Source of the DNA: JANJUO01 sp942492935
Lineage (GTDB): Bacteria; Bacteroidota; Ignavibacteria; Kapaibacteriales; UBA2268
Assembly (NCBI GenBank): GCA_942492935.1
Contig: OW818654.1
Span: forward strand, 496,001 to 560,000
Reading direction: 5' to 3'
Length of the DNA: 64,000 nt
Shown: piece after piece, positions 31,681 through 40,508 of the stretch
Layout of the letters: the number at the start of each line of letters is the position of its first letter
Position numbering within the stretch: the stretch's first letter is position 1
Position numbers and translations under genes: made by a program
Notes under the pieces: model-generated
What the model was told of the DNA's origin: nothing
The model's database searches: none
The model's input: the letters and a program-made list of their open reading frames with translations, nothing else

Positions 31681-33180
31681 TAATGGCACTAAGATTAGGA
31701 TAATATAAAAAATATTGCTAAATTTGTATGAGTATAAATTACAAATATGGCATAAGAAATGACAAACAACATATCAATGAAATTATCCGCTCAACTCAAA
31801 GAAGAGTTAAGCACAAATTTACTTCCATTGTTTTATAAATCTGTTAAGTCAATAGTAGTAGGTGAAGATAGTAATGACACCAAATTCAGGGATCGTGTAT
31901 TTAACCAATGCGATACTTTGCTTACAATGATAAGTACTTCAACTCAAACAGATAAAAGTCTTCAAAATTCTGTAAATATCTTTTCACAGATACATGAGGA
32001 AAATATAAAACGTATAACAGAATTTGAGAAAACATCAATGGAATCAGCATTAACAGAAAAACGGAGTTCAGGTCGTCCGCGAAAGTATTTTACATCTGCA
32101 GCTAAAAGCAAGCAAAAAAGTATATCAAGCAATACGTCGGCATTTTCACAGGCACGTAACCGTTTAAAATTATCTTACGTAAAAGAAGTATTTGAATACT
32201 CAAGTAAATCAACCACAAATAACAAACAAATATTTTTTGGTCGGCCTGCATATATTACAGATGGCACATTTCTTCAAATGCAAGATACAGACAGCATAAA
32301 TGCTGTTTACAAAAAATCAAAAGAAGCTGGCTATCCTCGTGGGCTATTAAGCATCATTATTCAGCAAGGAACAGGACTAATCACTGATTTTAGATTAGGA
32401 AGTGATGCGAAAAGCGAATTAGAATATTTTGCAGAAATGATTAACAATCTGGAAAAGGGCAGTTTACTTTTAGCCGATGATTTATATAATTGTTTTGCAA
32501 TATTTGTACTTTTGAAAAATAGAAATGCTGATATAATAGTTCCGGAAAACGTAATAGAAATTATGAAATAATAAAAAAATTGGAATCGGAGATGAAATTA
32601 TAAAAGTAAAACTTGCAAAAAATAGTTCAAAGATGGCAAAACTTTATGATATAAAAGAAGAATATATAATTTTACGTAGAATTGAATATAGAACTCCAAA
32701 TACAAAAGATGATATGTCAGTTTTATACACGACAATATTAGATGAAACAATTGGCAAAGAAGATATAATCTTAAAGTATGTAACACGTTGGGATATTGAA
32801 ATAAATATAAGGGAAATAAAAACAATATTTGGGTTGAACATATTACGAAGTAAAACTCCGGAAATGGCATTAAAAGAATTGTTATCAGGTTTGATTGCAT
32901 ACAATTTCATAAGAAATTATATATCTGAAATCACTTCACAAAGTGATTTTTCCCCCGAAAGAGATATCTATGAAAAATACTATACGCTCGATAAACCTGT
33001 ATTTACTGACAAACTTGGTAGAGTATACAACAAAATCTCCACAGGACGCCCAAAAAAGATTGAATGAAGAGATTCTTAAACATATTATTCCAAAGAGGCC
33101 AGGAAGGCACTACCCAAGAAAGACTAAGTGTGGTAAATATAGAAAATATAGATGATATAATAGTTATCTTAGTGCCATTA
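31681..33180 (+). mobile_element. IS4-like insertion sequence, 1500 bp
   Basis: The boundaries are defined by perfect 15-base terminal inverted repeats, TAATGGCACTAAGAT, at 31681-31695 and 33166-33180. On the left the flanking target reads CCCCAAAGGGG (31670-31680) and on the right CCCCAAGGGG (33181-33190): a 10-base target duplication with one extra A on the left, as expected for IS4-type elements. The element landed in the centre of a CCTCCCC palindrome. It carries one transposase gene that is now split in two frames. Confidence 0.88.
31759..33067 (+). pseudogene. IS4-like transposase, frameshifted
   Basis: Two reading frames together make a transposase of about 430 residues. The first (31759-32571) carries the DDE Asp residues in 'YITDGTFLQMQD' and 'LLADDLYNCF'. 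The second (conserved from about 32570, open to 33067) carries 'RWDIEINIREIKTIFG' with the catalytic Glu in the Y/R-E-K type motif of IS4 elements. The frames join near 32566-32579, where AAATAATAAAAAAATT makes a +1 change necessary. The A-run suggests a slippage mutation or a sequencing error. Without the shift the protein lacks its Glu and is inactive. Confidence 0.8.
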
Positions 33181-33650
33181 CCCCAAGGGGAGGATTTAGG
33201 TGGGGTTTACAACTATTCAATCCCGCTGGGATTGCTGGACTTACGGGTATTTCCTTTATTAAAAATATTTAATCCCTAACGGGATTTTTAAGGAATTTCA
33301 TTTTATGATTATTTTCATATTGTGCCAAATATACTTTTTTTTCATTCAAATAACAAAGCAATTTAAAAATATCAATTCGGCTGAGTCGTTACAAAAAAAC
33401 AATAAAAAGATTACTGTTATAATTTTCACATAAATCCATATTCCCCGTGAATAAAATTTAATTTTGTACTTTTTAAATTTAAATTATTAATCTACTTTCA
33501 TAGATTAAGTGATTTGATTATTGGTACTTAAAATAATTTAAATTTTTTTTAATAAATTATAACTATTTTCAAAAAAATATTTGTATTGTGTGAAAAATAT
33601 TTAATATATTAGCAAATGTTAATTGACAAAAAAGTGAAAGGAATTTGTTT

Positions 33651-34088
33651 ATGGAACAGAGATTATATCTGGAGGCATTGGCGGAAAATCTGAAGGTTTT
33701 AAAACCAGATGAATTAATAGATATGAAAAATACTTCATTAAAAGATGTTTTTCAAAAGGATATCGAAGTATGTTCGGCTATAATCTCAAATGATGCTTTA
33801 GAAAAATATGGCATTTGTAAGGGTCAAAATATATTAATAAAAAAAATACAGTTCAAGCCAGAATTTGAGCATAGTTACCTGTCGTTTATGGAATCAATTA
33901 ACAATGAATTAGTAGTTGTTAAATTAGGAGAAAACTATATTGTTAGACATTGTCAATCCAACCCACATAGAAATTTCTTTGTTTTGAATACAGGCAAACC
34001 CAAAGTTCCTTCAATAGCAGCATTTACAAAAGATAAAATTATGAATTTATTATTATCTATTTATGGAATTATTATAGGTACGATCTAA
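33651..34088 (+). CDS. Hypothetical protein, possible degenerate S24/LexA-like fold
   Basis: A 145-residue soluble protein. The ATG at 33651 has GAAAGGA eight bases upstream and is preferred to a TTG six bases earlier. I do not recognise it firmly. The C-terminal 100 residues loosely follow the order of LexA/UmuD-type S24 domains: 'DALEKYGICKGQNILIKK' at the place of the Ser motif and GD loop, and 'IYGIIIGTI' like the final strand. The nucleophilic Ser-Met pair is missing, so autoproteolysis is unlikely. It stands alone, convergent with the HDOD gene 20 bases downstream. Confidence 0.45.
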   Translation: MEQRLYLEALAENLKVLKPDELIDMKNTSLKDVFQKDIEVCSAIISNDALEKYGICKGQNILIKKIQFKPEFEHSYLSFMESINNELVVVKLGENYIVRHCQSNPHRNFFVLNTGKPKVPSIAAFTKDKIMNLLLSIYGIIIGTI

Positions 34089-34108
34089 TCAAAAAATTTA
34101 AATTATCG

Positions 34109-35017
34109 TTATGTTAGCAATGCAATTGAGGTATGAATATAATCGTTCTTAACGCTGTTATACATTTTCAATAATGAGTTTTCTGGTAGATTTAATAATT
34201 CTACAGATTTAGGATTTGGACGATTGACAATCAAATCTCCAGCATTACCAAGTAACATCATCTTTGCCATTATGTTCCCTATATGAACAGCTGCAGTTAA
34301 GTAATCATTTTCAACATCACTGATGCCAATAGATTGGTATTTTGTAACTCTTTTAATTGAAGGTGGTAAATTCCATTTTTCAGCAATTACATATCCCGCA
34401 TCTTGATTTGTAATTCCAAAAACCTGTTTTTCAATTTCATTTATATGGCAATTCAATTCTGCTGCCTTTTCAGAAACTCTACCATAAATTTCAGGAAAAT
34501 ATTTTATAAATACTAACTTTCCTATATCATGAACAATTCCAGCTAAGAGATAATCGTCTAAATTTGTGCATTTAGCATAAAAACCAAGTTGCCTTGCAAT
34601 AACTCCGACTGCTATTGTATGTCTCCAAAAATCATCAAGATTAAAATTTCTTCCAAGATTAACAGATTTGCTAATCACATTTAGCAAAGTAAGAGAAATC
34701 ATCAAATTTTTTATTTCATTAAAACCAAGATAAAAAATTGCTTGATTTAATGAAGTTACTTTTGTTTGAATACCATAAATAGGAGAATTTGCAACCCTAA
34801 GAATTTTAGTGCTTGCTGATTGGTCTTGCTCAATAATTCTTGATAAATCACTTACCGTAGTTTCAGGACTTGAGATTATTTTAATAATATTTGCATAAAT
34901 AGTAGGTAAAGTAGGAAATTCCCTTACTGCTTGTAGTACTCTTTTTGTATCAACTACTAATTCTGATTGTGTTTTCTTTCGATGCGTTCCATCGTGCTGA
35001 TAAATCCTATGTTCCAT
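34109..35017 (-). CDS. HDOD-domain signalling protein
   Basis: A 302-residue HDOD protein. The domain spans almost the whole chain: 'FPTLPTIYANIIKIISSPE', 'IIEQDQSASTKILRVANSPIYG' (shortened), 'QAIFYLGFNEIKNLMI', 'HTIAVGVIARQLG' and 'LAGIVHDIGKLVFI'. HDOD domains resemble HD phosphohydrolases but usually lack activity and act as protein hubs in motility and two-component signalling. Here 'HDIGKL' is kept, so some metal binding is possible. The start lies 61 bases inside the upstream gene (34957-35319), which is typical of coupled expression. The divergent neighbour is a SpoIIE-like phosphatase. Confidence 0.9.
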   Translation of the reverse strand: MEHRIYQHDGTHRKKTQSELVVDTKRVLQAVREFPTLPTIYANIIKIISSPETTVSDLSRIIEQDQSASTKILRVANSPIYGIQTKVTSLNQAIFYLGFNEIKNLMISLTLLNVISKSVNLGRNFNLDDFWRHTIAVGVIARQLGFYAKCTNLDDYLLAGIVHDIGKLVFIKYFPEIYGRVSEKAAELNCHINEIEKQVFGITNQDAGYVIAEKWNLPPSIKRVTKYQSIGISDVENDYLTAAVHIGNIMAKMMLLGNAGDLIVNRPNPKSVELLNLPENSLLKMYNSVKNDYIHTSIALLT

Positions 35018-35319
35018 AGTTCCTTTTCAAAATTAGTTTCAGGAATCCAATTTACTCTTTTCTTTAATGAGGCATTGCAAAACTCAGTTAATTTGGCTTT
35101 CTCTTCAGAATCAATTTCAGTATATTTTTCAATTTCAATACATTCTTCATTAGAAACAATGCTAATAGCTTTGATACCCCATCCCCTTAGCAAGATGAGT
35201 TCGTTTTTACTTAGTACAGTACCGGCATTTATAAGAATATTGCCAGCTTCATTAGTTACAGGGTCAGCGATTACTGCACCGATTTGTACATTATAAATTG
35301 ATATAAATGATCTACCCAT
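34957..35319 (-). CDS. Conserved small protein upstream of HDOD gene
   Basis: 120 residues with no membrane segment or signal peptide. Its N-terminal half, 'GAVIADPVTNEAGNILINAGTVLSKNEL' (shortened), resembles the short beta-rich domain found at the N terminus of many HD-GYP proteins ('G.vla.dv.d..G..Ll..Gt.Lt..hi..L...GI..I'). I therefore read it as a separated HD-GYP-associated N-terminal domain. It overlaps the HDOD gene by 61 bases in another frame. The two proteins probably form one functional unit. Confidence 0.65.
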   Translation of the reverse strand: MGRSFISIYNVQIGAVIADPVTNEAGNILINAGTVLSKNELILLRGWGIKAISIVSNEECIEIEKYTEIDSEEKAKLTEFCNASLKKRVNWIPETNFEKELWNIGFISTMERIERKHNQN

Positions 35320-35482
35320 TAAATAACACTTATTTTATAAATGTTTAATCTAAATTCAAAAATACAAAAAATATATATCTATCACAAATTATTTGTTGGT
35401 AAATTAATTATTTATTAATTATTAGTGTTCTTATTCGTTTATACTTGTTTATGTTGATTTGGTGAAATTAAAAATTTAAAAT

Positions 35483-37162
35483 ATGGCAAATACTACAATC
35501 ATAAATTTAAGTTCATTGCTTGATTTAAGCGGAAGACTTTATGAATCTGATGATATTCATTTTATATTAAATTCTACAGTTTTAAGTTTAATGGGTAAGC
35601 TGAAGATTTTCAGGTCTTGTGTATTTATTCTTGAAGATAAAAAATATAGATTAATTTTGAATAAATCCAAAATTCATATTGATAAAATGGATTTTGTTAA
35701 TATTGATAAATTAACCTTGATTCAGCAAAATAATTCTGAATTTCAAGAATTGTATGCCGAAGGAATTAGAATATTGATACCGTTAATTCACAACAATGAA
35801 TTAATCGCATTGATATGCCTTGGTGAAAGTATAACCAAAGATGAACTATCACCCGAAGAGTTGGAATATATAAATTTAGTATCAAATATTACATCTAATG
35901 CTATTTCTAACGCAAATAATTTGAAACAACTAAAAAATACCAAGTCAAAAATTGAACAAAGAAATCAACTATTGTCGGCAATTTTTGAACTTGGAAGAGA
36001 TTTTTCTTCTTTTCTATCAAGTGATAAAATTATTAAAATGTTATCCCTCCATTTGATGGGGCAGATGATGGTGAGCAGATTTGCTGTTTTTAACATTGAT
36101 AGCAAAAGAAAATACACTTCTTTAATCAATAGATTTAATGTTGATTTTGAAAATTGTTTATTAGATTCTTTTTCAGAGAGTTTATTTGCTCAAAGAGTTT
36201 CGGAAATGAATTTTAGCGAGGAGTGTAATGAATTTATTAAAGAGCAAGATATTAGAATTATTTCACCTATGGTAGTTCAGGGCAAAACTGTTGGATTGTT
36301 AGTAATTGGAAAAAAAATGAATGGAGAAGAATTTAGTGATATTAATCTCCAATTTATTCAAGCATTAGGTAGTACAGCTGCTCTTGCATTAGAAAATGAA
36401 AGACTGTTTAAAGAAGAAATTGAAAAGAAAAAATTAGAAAATGAATTGTTGTTTGCTCTTGAAATTCAAAATAATTTATTGCCAAAATCAAGTCCGAAAA
36501 TTCAAGGTTATGCTGTTTCAGGGAAAACTATTCCATCTCGACATGTAGGTGGAGATTTTTACGATTTTCTGATGCTTGACGAAACACATTTACTTGTTGT
36601 TATTGCAGATGTTTCTGGCAAAGGTATGCCTGCTTCATTGATAATGGCTCATTTTCAAGCTGCATTGAGAATTTTAGCACCAATGCATATTACATTGACA
36701 GATTTAATTTTGAAATTGAATTTGACAATTTACCAAAATACAAGTCCAGATAAATTTGTTACAGCGTTTATTGGAATACTTGATTGCAAAACTGGTGCAT
36801 TTTATTATATCAATGCTGGGCATAATCCTCCATATCTATGCAATGCACAAAAAGAGATAACTGAACTCACAGAAGGTGGATTAATACTTGGATTTACTGA
36901 CGAACCTCCTTTGTACTCAACTGGAGAAGTTTGGATGAACAAAAATGATGCTATTATTATGTTTACAGATGGAGTTACAGAAGCACAAAATATTGCCAAA
37001 GAAGATTATGGCGAAGAAAAAGTAAAGAATTTAATAGCTGAAAATATCGAAAAATCTACTGATGATATGATTACATTATTAGTTGATGATGTTAATGAAT
37101 TTTCGAAAGGAACACATCAGTTTGATGATATTACTTTATTAGTATTAAAAAGATGTGAATAG
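35483..37162 (+). CDS. GAF-domain SpoIIE-type serine phosphatase
   Basis: A 559-residue cytosolic phosphatase. Two GAF-like sensory domains cover about residues 10-155 and 165-310, a short coiled linker 'EEIEKKKLENELLFALEIQNNLLP' (shortened) follows, and the PP2C/SpoIIE domain occupies about 345-558. Metal-binding Asp motifs are kept: 'HVGGDFYDF', 'VIADVSGKGMPASLIMA', 'INAGHNPPYL' and 'MFTDGVTEAQN'. Such RsbU-like enzymes dephosphorylate anti-sigma-factor antagonists in partner-switching circuits. No antagonist gene lies beside it. It is divergent from the HDOD operon. Confidence 0.93.
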   Translation: MANTTIINLSSLLDLSGRLYESDDIHFILNSTVLSLMGKLKIFRSCVFILEDKKYRLILNKSKIHIDKMDFVNIDKLTLIQQNNSEFQELYAEGIRILIPLIHNNELIALICLGESITKDELSPEELEYINLVSNITSNAISNANNLKQLKNTKSKIEQRNQLLSAIFELGRDFSSFLSSDKIIKMLSLHLMGQMMVSRFAVFNIDSKRKYTSLINRFNVDFENCLLDSFSESLFAQRVSEMNFSEECNEFIKEQDIRIISPMVVQGKTVGLLVIGKKMNGEEFSDINLQFIQALGSTAALALENERLFKEEIEKKKLENELLFALEIQNNLLPKSSPKIQGYAVSGKTIPSRHVGGDFYDFLMLDETHLLVVIADVSGKGMPASLIMAHFQAALRILAPMHITLTDLILKLNLTIYQNTSPDKFVTAFIGILDCKTGAFYYINAGHNPPYLCNAQKEITELTEGGLILGFTDEPPLYSTGEVWMNKNDAIIMFTDGVTEAQNIAKEDYGEEKVKNLIAENIEKSTDDMITLLVDDVNEFSKGTHQFDDITLLVLKRCE

Positions 37163-37189
37163 TTTAATACTAAGTTGCGTTCAAAGATA

Positions 37190-37325
37190 AAAGATTAAAT
37201 CCTTGATAATCCCATCCAGATTGAATATAATTCAATACATATTAAACACCCACAGGAGTTGGCAGACTCCTGTGTGATTCTATTGTTTCAAACATTAATT
37301 TCCGATGGGAATTTCTTTTGTATTA
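37190..37325. repeat. Decayed family B element with a different centre
   Basis: The arms resemble family B (AAATCCTTGATAATCCCATC on the left, AACATTAATTTCCGATGGGAATTTC-like on the right), but the centre carries CACAGGAGTTGGCAGACTCCTGTG, another hairpin, in place of the CCTCCCC core. Confidence 0.6.
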
Positions 37326-37396
37326 ATTATGTGAAATCTCAACAACAATTTAGATTTTCGAAATTGAGGGATATGTTGTTGCTGTTTCTTTGGTTC

Positions 37397-37453
37397 TTTT
37401 CTACTAAGGTTAATACTTGTTAATAGAGTATTTTTGAAAACCTTAGTAGAAAA
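37397..37453. repeat. 15-bp inverted repeat
   Basis: TTTTCTACTAAGGTT (37397-37411) and its exact complement (37439-37453) are separated by 27 bases. It may be a small element or a terminator; I see no gene attached to it. Confidence 0.6.
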
Positions 37454-37686
37454 ATAATACAGCTTATTTTAAAACCATATTAACCTTTTAAAACATAAGG
37501 AAAAAAATCATAAATATTGGTTCAATATAAACATACTAATTACAATCCTATAATGTAGTGTATGAAAAGCTGAAAATTTTCATCAGAATAATAAAATATT
37601 TGAAGTATTTCATATTATAAATTAAATCATAATTCATATTTTTGTAATAATTAATTTTTTCAATTTTAGAGATAATTGGTATTAAG

Positions 37687-37719
37687 ATGGAAACTTTAAT
37701 ATTAAATATTCCATCCTAA
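37687..37719 (+). pseudogene. 5' fragment of a vapB-like antitoxin gene
   Basis: ATG followed by codons for METLILNIPS and a stop. The first seven codons and about 50 bases upstream closely match the start of the intact antitoxin gene at 39910 (METLILN). The rest is lost right where the ISAzo13-type element begins, suggesting that the element or an associated deletion removed it. Confidence 0.65.
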
Positions 37720-37725
37720 AAAGTG

Positions 37726-39053
37726 TAAGTTGATAAGGATTCGTTAAAAAATAACTTTTACATATAGAATATTTTTATTAATTTTGCATGTTAATAAATT
37801 TTGTGCAAGGAAATAAAAATATGAAAATATCATTTGAAGAAAAGTTAAAGACAATGCTGCAATTCCTCAATGAAAAGCAACAAAGGATTTATCTACATTT
37901 AGAAGCCCAAGCAATAGGATTTGGCGGAATAACTCAAATCTCAAAATTAAGTGGAGTATCTCGCCCTACCATAACTGAAGGCAAAAAAGATTTAGAAATA
38001 CATGCCATTGAAACGAAAACAGCAAGAATTCGGAAAGAAGGTGGTGGACGAAAAAAGTTAGTAGACAAGTTACCAGAGATACAAAGGGAGTTAGACAGTT
38101 TGCTTGATCCCGCAACACGTGGCAATCCAATGTCGCCACTTCGTTGGACATCAAAAAGTACACGTCAACTCTCCAAAGCATTAAAAACAAAAAGTCTAAA
38201 TATTAGTCATGTAACAATAGCTGAGATATTAAGAAACATGGGTTACAGTTTACAATCAAACTCAAAAATCAATGAAGGCGGCACTCATCCAGATCGCAAT
38301 CAGCAATTTGAACATATAAATGAGCAGACAAAAAAATATCTAAAGGTAAATGAGCCTGTAATTTCGGTAGATACCAAAAAGAAAGAGTTAATTGGAAATT
38401 ATAAGAACTCTGGACAAGAATGGGAAAAAGTCGGACAGCCAATAGCGGTAAATGTATATGACTTTGCAAATTTATCAACTGGAAAGGCAGTACCTTATGG
38501 AATTTATGATGTCGGACGGAATGAAGGTTTTGTAAATGTGGGTAAAAGTTATGATACATCAGCATTTGCAGTGTCCAGTATTCGGCAATGGTGGCTTAGT
38601 ATGGGGCAAGATATATATGCTGAGAAGAAGAGGTTATTAATAATTGCAGATGGTGGTGGTAGTAATGGTTATAGGCGAAAACTATGGAAAACGGAGTTGC
38701 AAAAATTTAGTAAGGAATTTGACTTGGAAATATCTGTTTGCCATTTACCTCCTGGAACGAGCAAATGGAATAAAATAGAACATAGGTTATTTTCATATAT
38801 TACAATGAATTGGCGTGGAAAACCATTGACAAGTTTTGAAACAATAGTAAGCTTAATTGGCGCTACAACAACAGAAAAGGGTTTGAAAGTAAAGTCGATG
38901 TTAGATGAAAAAATTTATGAAAAAGGTATAGTGGTTGAGAATAAAGAATTGACTGATCTAAATTTACATTCCGAAGATTTTCATGGTGAATGGAATTATA
39001 CAATTTATCCAATAAATGTAAATTTTAATTCTTAACGAGTACTAAGACGACTT
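37726..39053 (+). mobile_element. ISAzo13-type insertion sequence (ends approximate)
   Basis: The transposase gene is flanked by weakly matching inverted ends: AAGTTGATAAGGATTCGTTAA at about 37727-37746 and the complement of AAGTCGTCTTAGTACTCGTTAA at about 39032-39053. I found no clear target duplication, so the ends are tentative. The left flank is a truncated antitoxin gene. Confidence 0.6.
37821..39035 (+). CDS. ISAzo13-family transposase
   Basis: About 404 residues from the ATG at 37821, which has AAGGAAAT nine bases upstream; an upstream ATG at 37788 is less likely. Family landmarks: N-terminal DNA-binding part with 'ISKLSGVSRPTITEGKKDLE', a Pro-rich linker 'LLDPATRGNPMSPLRWTSKS', then the DDE core with 'VISVDTKKKELIGNYKNSG', 'IADGGGSNGYR' and 'LPPGTSKWNKIEHRLFSYI' (catalytic Asp, Asp and Glu). 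The frame is intact, so the element may still move. Confidence 0.92.
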   Translation: MKISFEEKLKTMLQFLNEKQQRIYLHLEAQAIGFGGITQISKLSGVSRPTITEGKKDLEIHAIETKTARIRKEGGGRKKLVDKLPEIQRELDSLLDPATRGNPMSPLRWTSKSTRQLSKALKTKSLNISHVTIAEILRNMGYSLQSNSKINEGGTHPDRNQQFEHINEQTKKYLKVNEPVISVDTKKKELIGNYKNSGQEWEKVGQPIAVNVYDFANLSTGKAVPYGIYDVGRNEGFVNVGKSYDTSAFAVSSIRQWWLSMGQDIYAEKKRLLIIADGGGSNGYRRKLWKTELQKFSKEFDLEISVCHLPPGTSKWNKIEHRLFSYITMNWRGKPLTSFETIVSLIGATTTEKGLKVKSMLDEKIYEKGIVVENKELTDLNLHSEDFHGEWNYTIYPINVNFNS

Positions 39054-39057
39054 AATC

Positions 39058-39138
39058 CATGTTCTATTTTAGACTTTTAGGTAAAATTTGAAAAAATTGC
39101 ACTTTTAAATCTTACCTGAATTTCTAAAATAAAACATG
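39058..39138. repeat. Long imperfect palindrome after the ISAzo13 element
   Basis: Arms of about 35 bases from CATGTTCTATTTTAGAC to its near-complement ending AAATAAAACATG meet around 39097. It could be a transcription stop for the transposase gene or the footprint of a small element. Confidence 0.65.
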
Positions 39139-39173
39139 AAAAAGACGAACAAAATTTTTAATTTTGTTGCGAC

Positions 39174-39488
39174 TTAAACAACAAAAGTCAAACAAACTAA
39201 AGTCACCTTTTCCATGAAAAACAAAAATACAAAAAAAGTTAAAACATCAAAAAACTCAATACTTAGTCTTAGGATATCAACTACAAAAGCACCTGTTGGA
39301 CCACCAATCTGTATTTTACTTCCACCAAGAAGTGAAATTATAAAACCTGCAATGATTGCAGTAATCAAACCCTTATCTGGAGTTACGCCAGAAGCAATTG
39401 CAAAAGCTATCGCTAGTGGCAATGCCACAATTCCAACGATTATACCTGCTGACAAATCTAAAAAAATAGGTTTCCTTATTATACCTTT
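39174..39488 (-). pseudogene. Fragment of a SulP-type anion transporter gene
   Basis: The translated stretch 'FLDLSAGIIVGIVALPLAIAF', 'GVTPDKGLITAIIAGFIISLLGG' (shortened) and 'IQIGGPTGAFVV' is the first conserved part of SulP sulfate/bicarbonate transporters. Homology stops after GPTGAFVV, and the frame then runs into unrelated sequence and ends. There is no ATG in a suitable place at the start. About 75 of some 550 residues remain, so this is a dead remnant next to mobile DNA. Confidence 0.8.
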
Positions 39489-39701
39489 TTAAAGTCGTAA
39501 ATAATTTTGGTACTAACATTTTAAATCTGTAATATTAAAAAAACATAATTTTAAAGTACAAAATTACGAATATTTTGCTAATATTATTTTTTACATCATA
39601 GCTATTTTTGATTTTTATGATTTTTTTGAATATTGATTCTAATAAAATGCCGTAGGTATTGAATAATATACTCTCTTTTTATCTTGAAATATTTTTTTAT
39701 A

Positions 39702-39799
39702 GGAAGCATTGGGGCTTGCCCTTGTGGGAAATTATTTACTCATTGGGGCTTGCCCCAATGTGAATGTTATTTCCCACAGGTGCAAGCACCCGTGCTTCC
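39702..39799. repeat. 98-bp nested palindromic element
   Basis: The outer arms GGAAGCA and TGCTTCC, inner arms TTGTGGGAAAT and ATTTCCCACA, and a perfect central hairpin (CATTGGGGC, TT, GCCCCAATG; 39741-39760) are nested in one structure. It is far more GC-rich than its surroundings. I see only this copy in the window. Confidence 0.75.
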
Positions 39800-39909
39800 A
39801 GAATTAAAAAAACAACTTCAAAATTTCATTTTTATTTTTGCAAATTTAAATAAATATCATATATTAGTAATAATTGATTTTTGCAATTTTAGAGATAATT
39901 GGAATTTTG

Positions 39910-40137
39910 ATGGAAACTTTAATATTAAATGTTCTAAACAAGGAAATTTTAAAAGATTTGGAGGAATATATCTTAAAATTTGGGAATTCAATTAAACTAA
40001 TAAGATTGCCAAATCCAAATACTAATAAAAAAAATGATGAGTCAGTAAAAGATAATTTTTTTGATGTAGCAGGTATTTGGGAAGGCACTGATATAACTAT
40101 TCAAAAAATCAGAGATAAAGCATGGAGAAAAATTTAA
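39910..40137 (+). CDS. VapB-like antitoxin
   Basis: A 75-residue protein from the ATG at 39910 (GGA seven bases upstream). 'METLILNVLNKEILKDLEEYILKFG' (shortened) is a typical strand-helix start, and the tail 'DVAGIWEGTDITIQKIRDKAWRKI' has the 'GIWxxxxI....iR...WR' pattern of toxin-wrapping antitoxin C termini. It overlaps the PIN toxin gene by 16 bases. Its upstream region and first codons are duplicated at 37.67 kb. Confidence 0.82.
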   Translation: METLILNVLNKEILKDLEEYILKFGNSIKLIRLPNPNTNKKNDESVKDNFFDVAGIWEGTDITIQKIRDKAWRKI

Positions 40138-40508
40138 TCCTTTGTGATACAAATATTATTATAGAAGTTTTACGCAACAATAAAGACATCATTAATAAAC
40201 TTCATGAAATTAGTATTGATAATATAGCAGTCAGTATAATTACTGTGGGGGAGCTTCTTTGGGGTGTTAGAAATAAAATCGAATTAAAACAAATTCAAAA
40301 AGCAATGAGTAAGCTCACCCAAATTCCAATTAATGAAGAAATTTGTAATTTATTTGTAGAAATTTCTGGAAGTTATTGTCTAAGTCATAATATTGGTATT
40401 CCAGATAGTTTCATTGCTGCAAGTGCGATACATTTTGATTTGGAACTTTTCACATTAAATATGAAGGATTTTTCTTTTATAAAAGGCGTTAAACTATTTA
40501 AAGGTTAA
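40122..40508 (+). CDS. vapC: VapC-like PIN-domain toxin
   Basis: A 128-residue PIN ribonuclease. The acidic residues are all present: Asp9 in 'LCDTNIIIEVL', Glu in 'ITVGELLWGVRN' (about 44), Asp in 'IGIPDSFIAASAIH' (about 97) and Asp in 'LNMKDFSFI' (about 118). The 'VGELLWG' helix is characteristic of VapC. It overlaps its antitoxin gene. The toxin probably cleaves tRNA or rRNA when VapB is degraded. Confidence 0.9.
   Translation: MEKNLILCDTNIIIEVLRNNKDIINKLHEISIDNIAVSIITVGELLWGVRNKIELKQIQKAMSKLTQIPINEEICNLFVEISGSYCLSHNIGIPDSFIAASAIHFDLELFTLNMKDFSFIKGVKLFKG

Larger units (their letters stand above)
31530..33392. repeat. Composite palindromic element (family B), split by an IS
   Basis: The ends are clearest in this copy: GTAACCACTCAGCCG (31530-31544) and its complement CGGCTGAGTCGTTAC (33378-33392), 14 of 15 bases matching. 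Removing the 1500-bp IS and its target duplication leaves about 353 bp, close to copies 1 and 2. The CCTCCCC core runs from 31623 to 31680 and resumes at 33181-33208. The terminal inverted repeats suggest that the family B element is itself a non-autonomous transposable element (MITE). Confidence 0.8.

Noticed and set aside
33064..33279. 71-residue reading frame at the end of the IS
   Set aside because: It crosses the IS end and the CCTCCCC palindrome; the translation is repeat-derived.
39684..39995. 103-residue reading frame on the plus strand
   Set aside because: It is read from the GC-rich palindrome and the vapB upstream region; no protein family is suggested.
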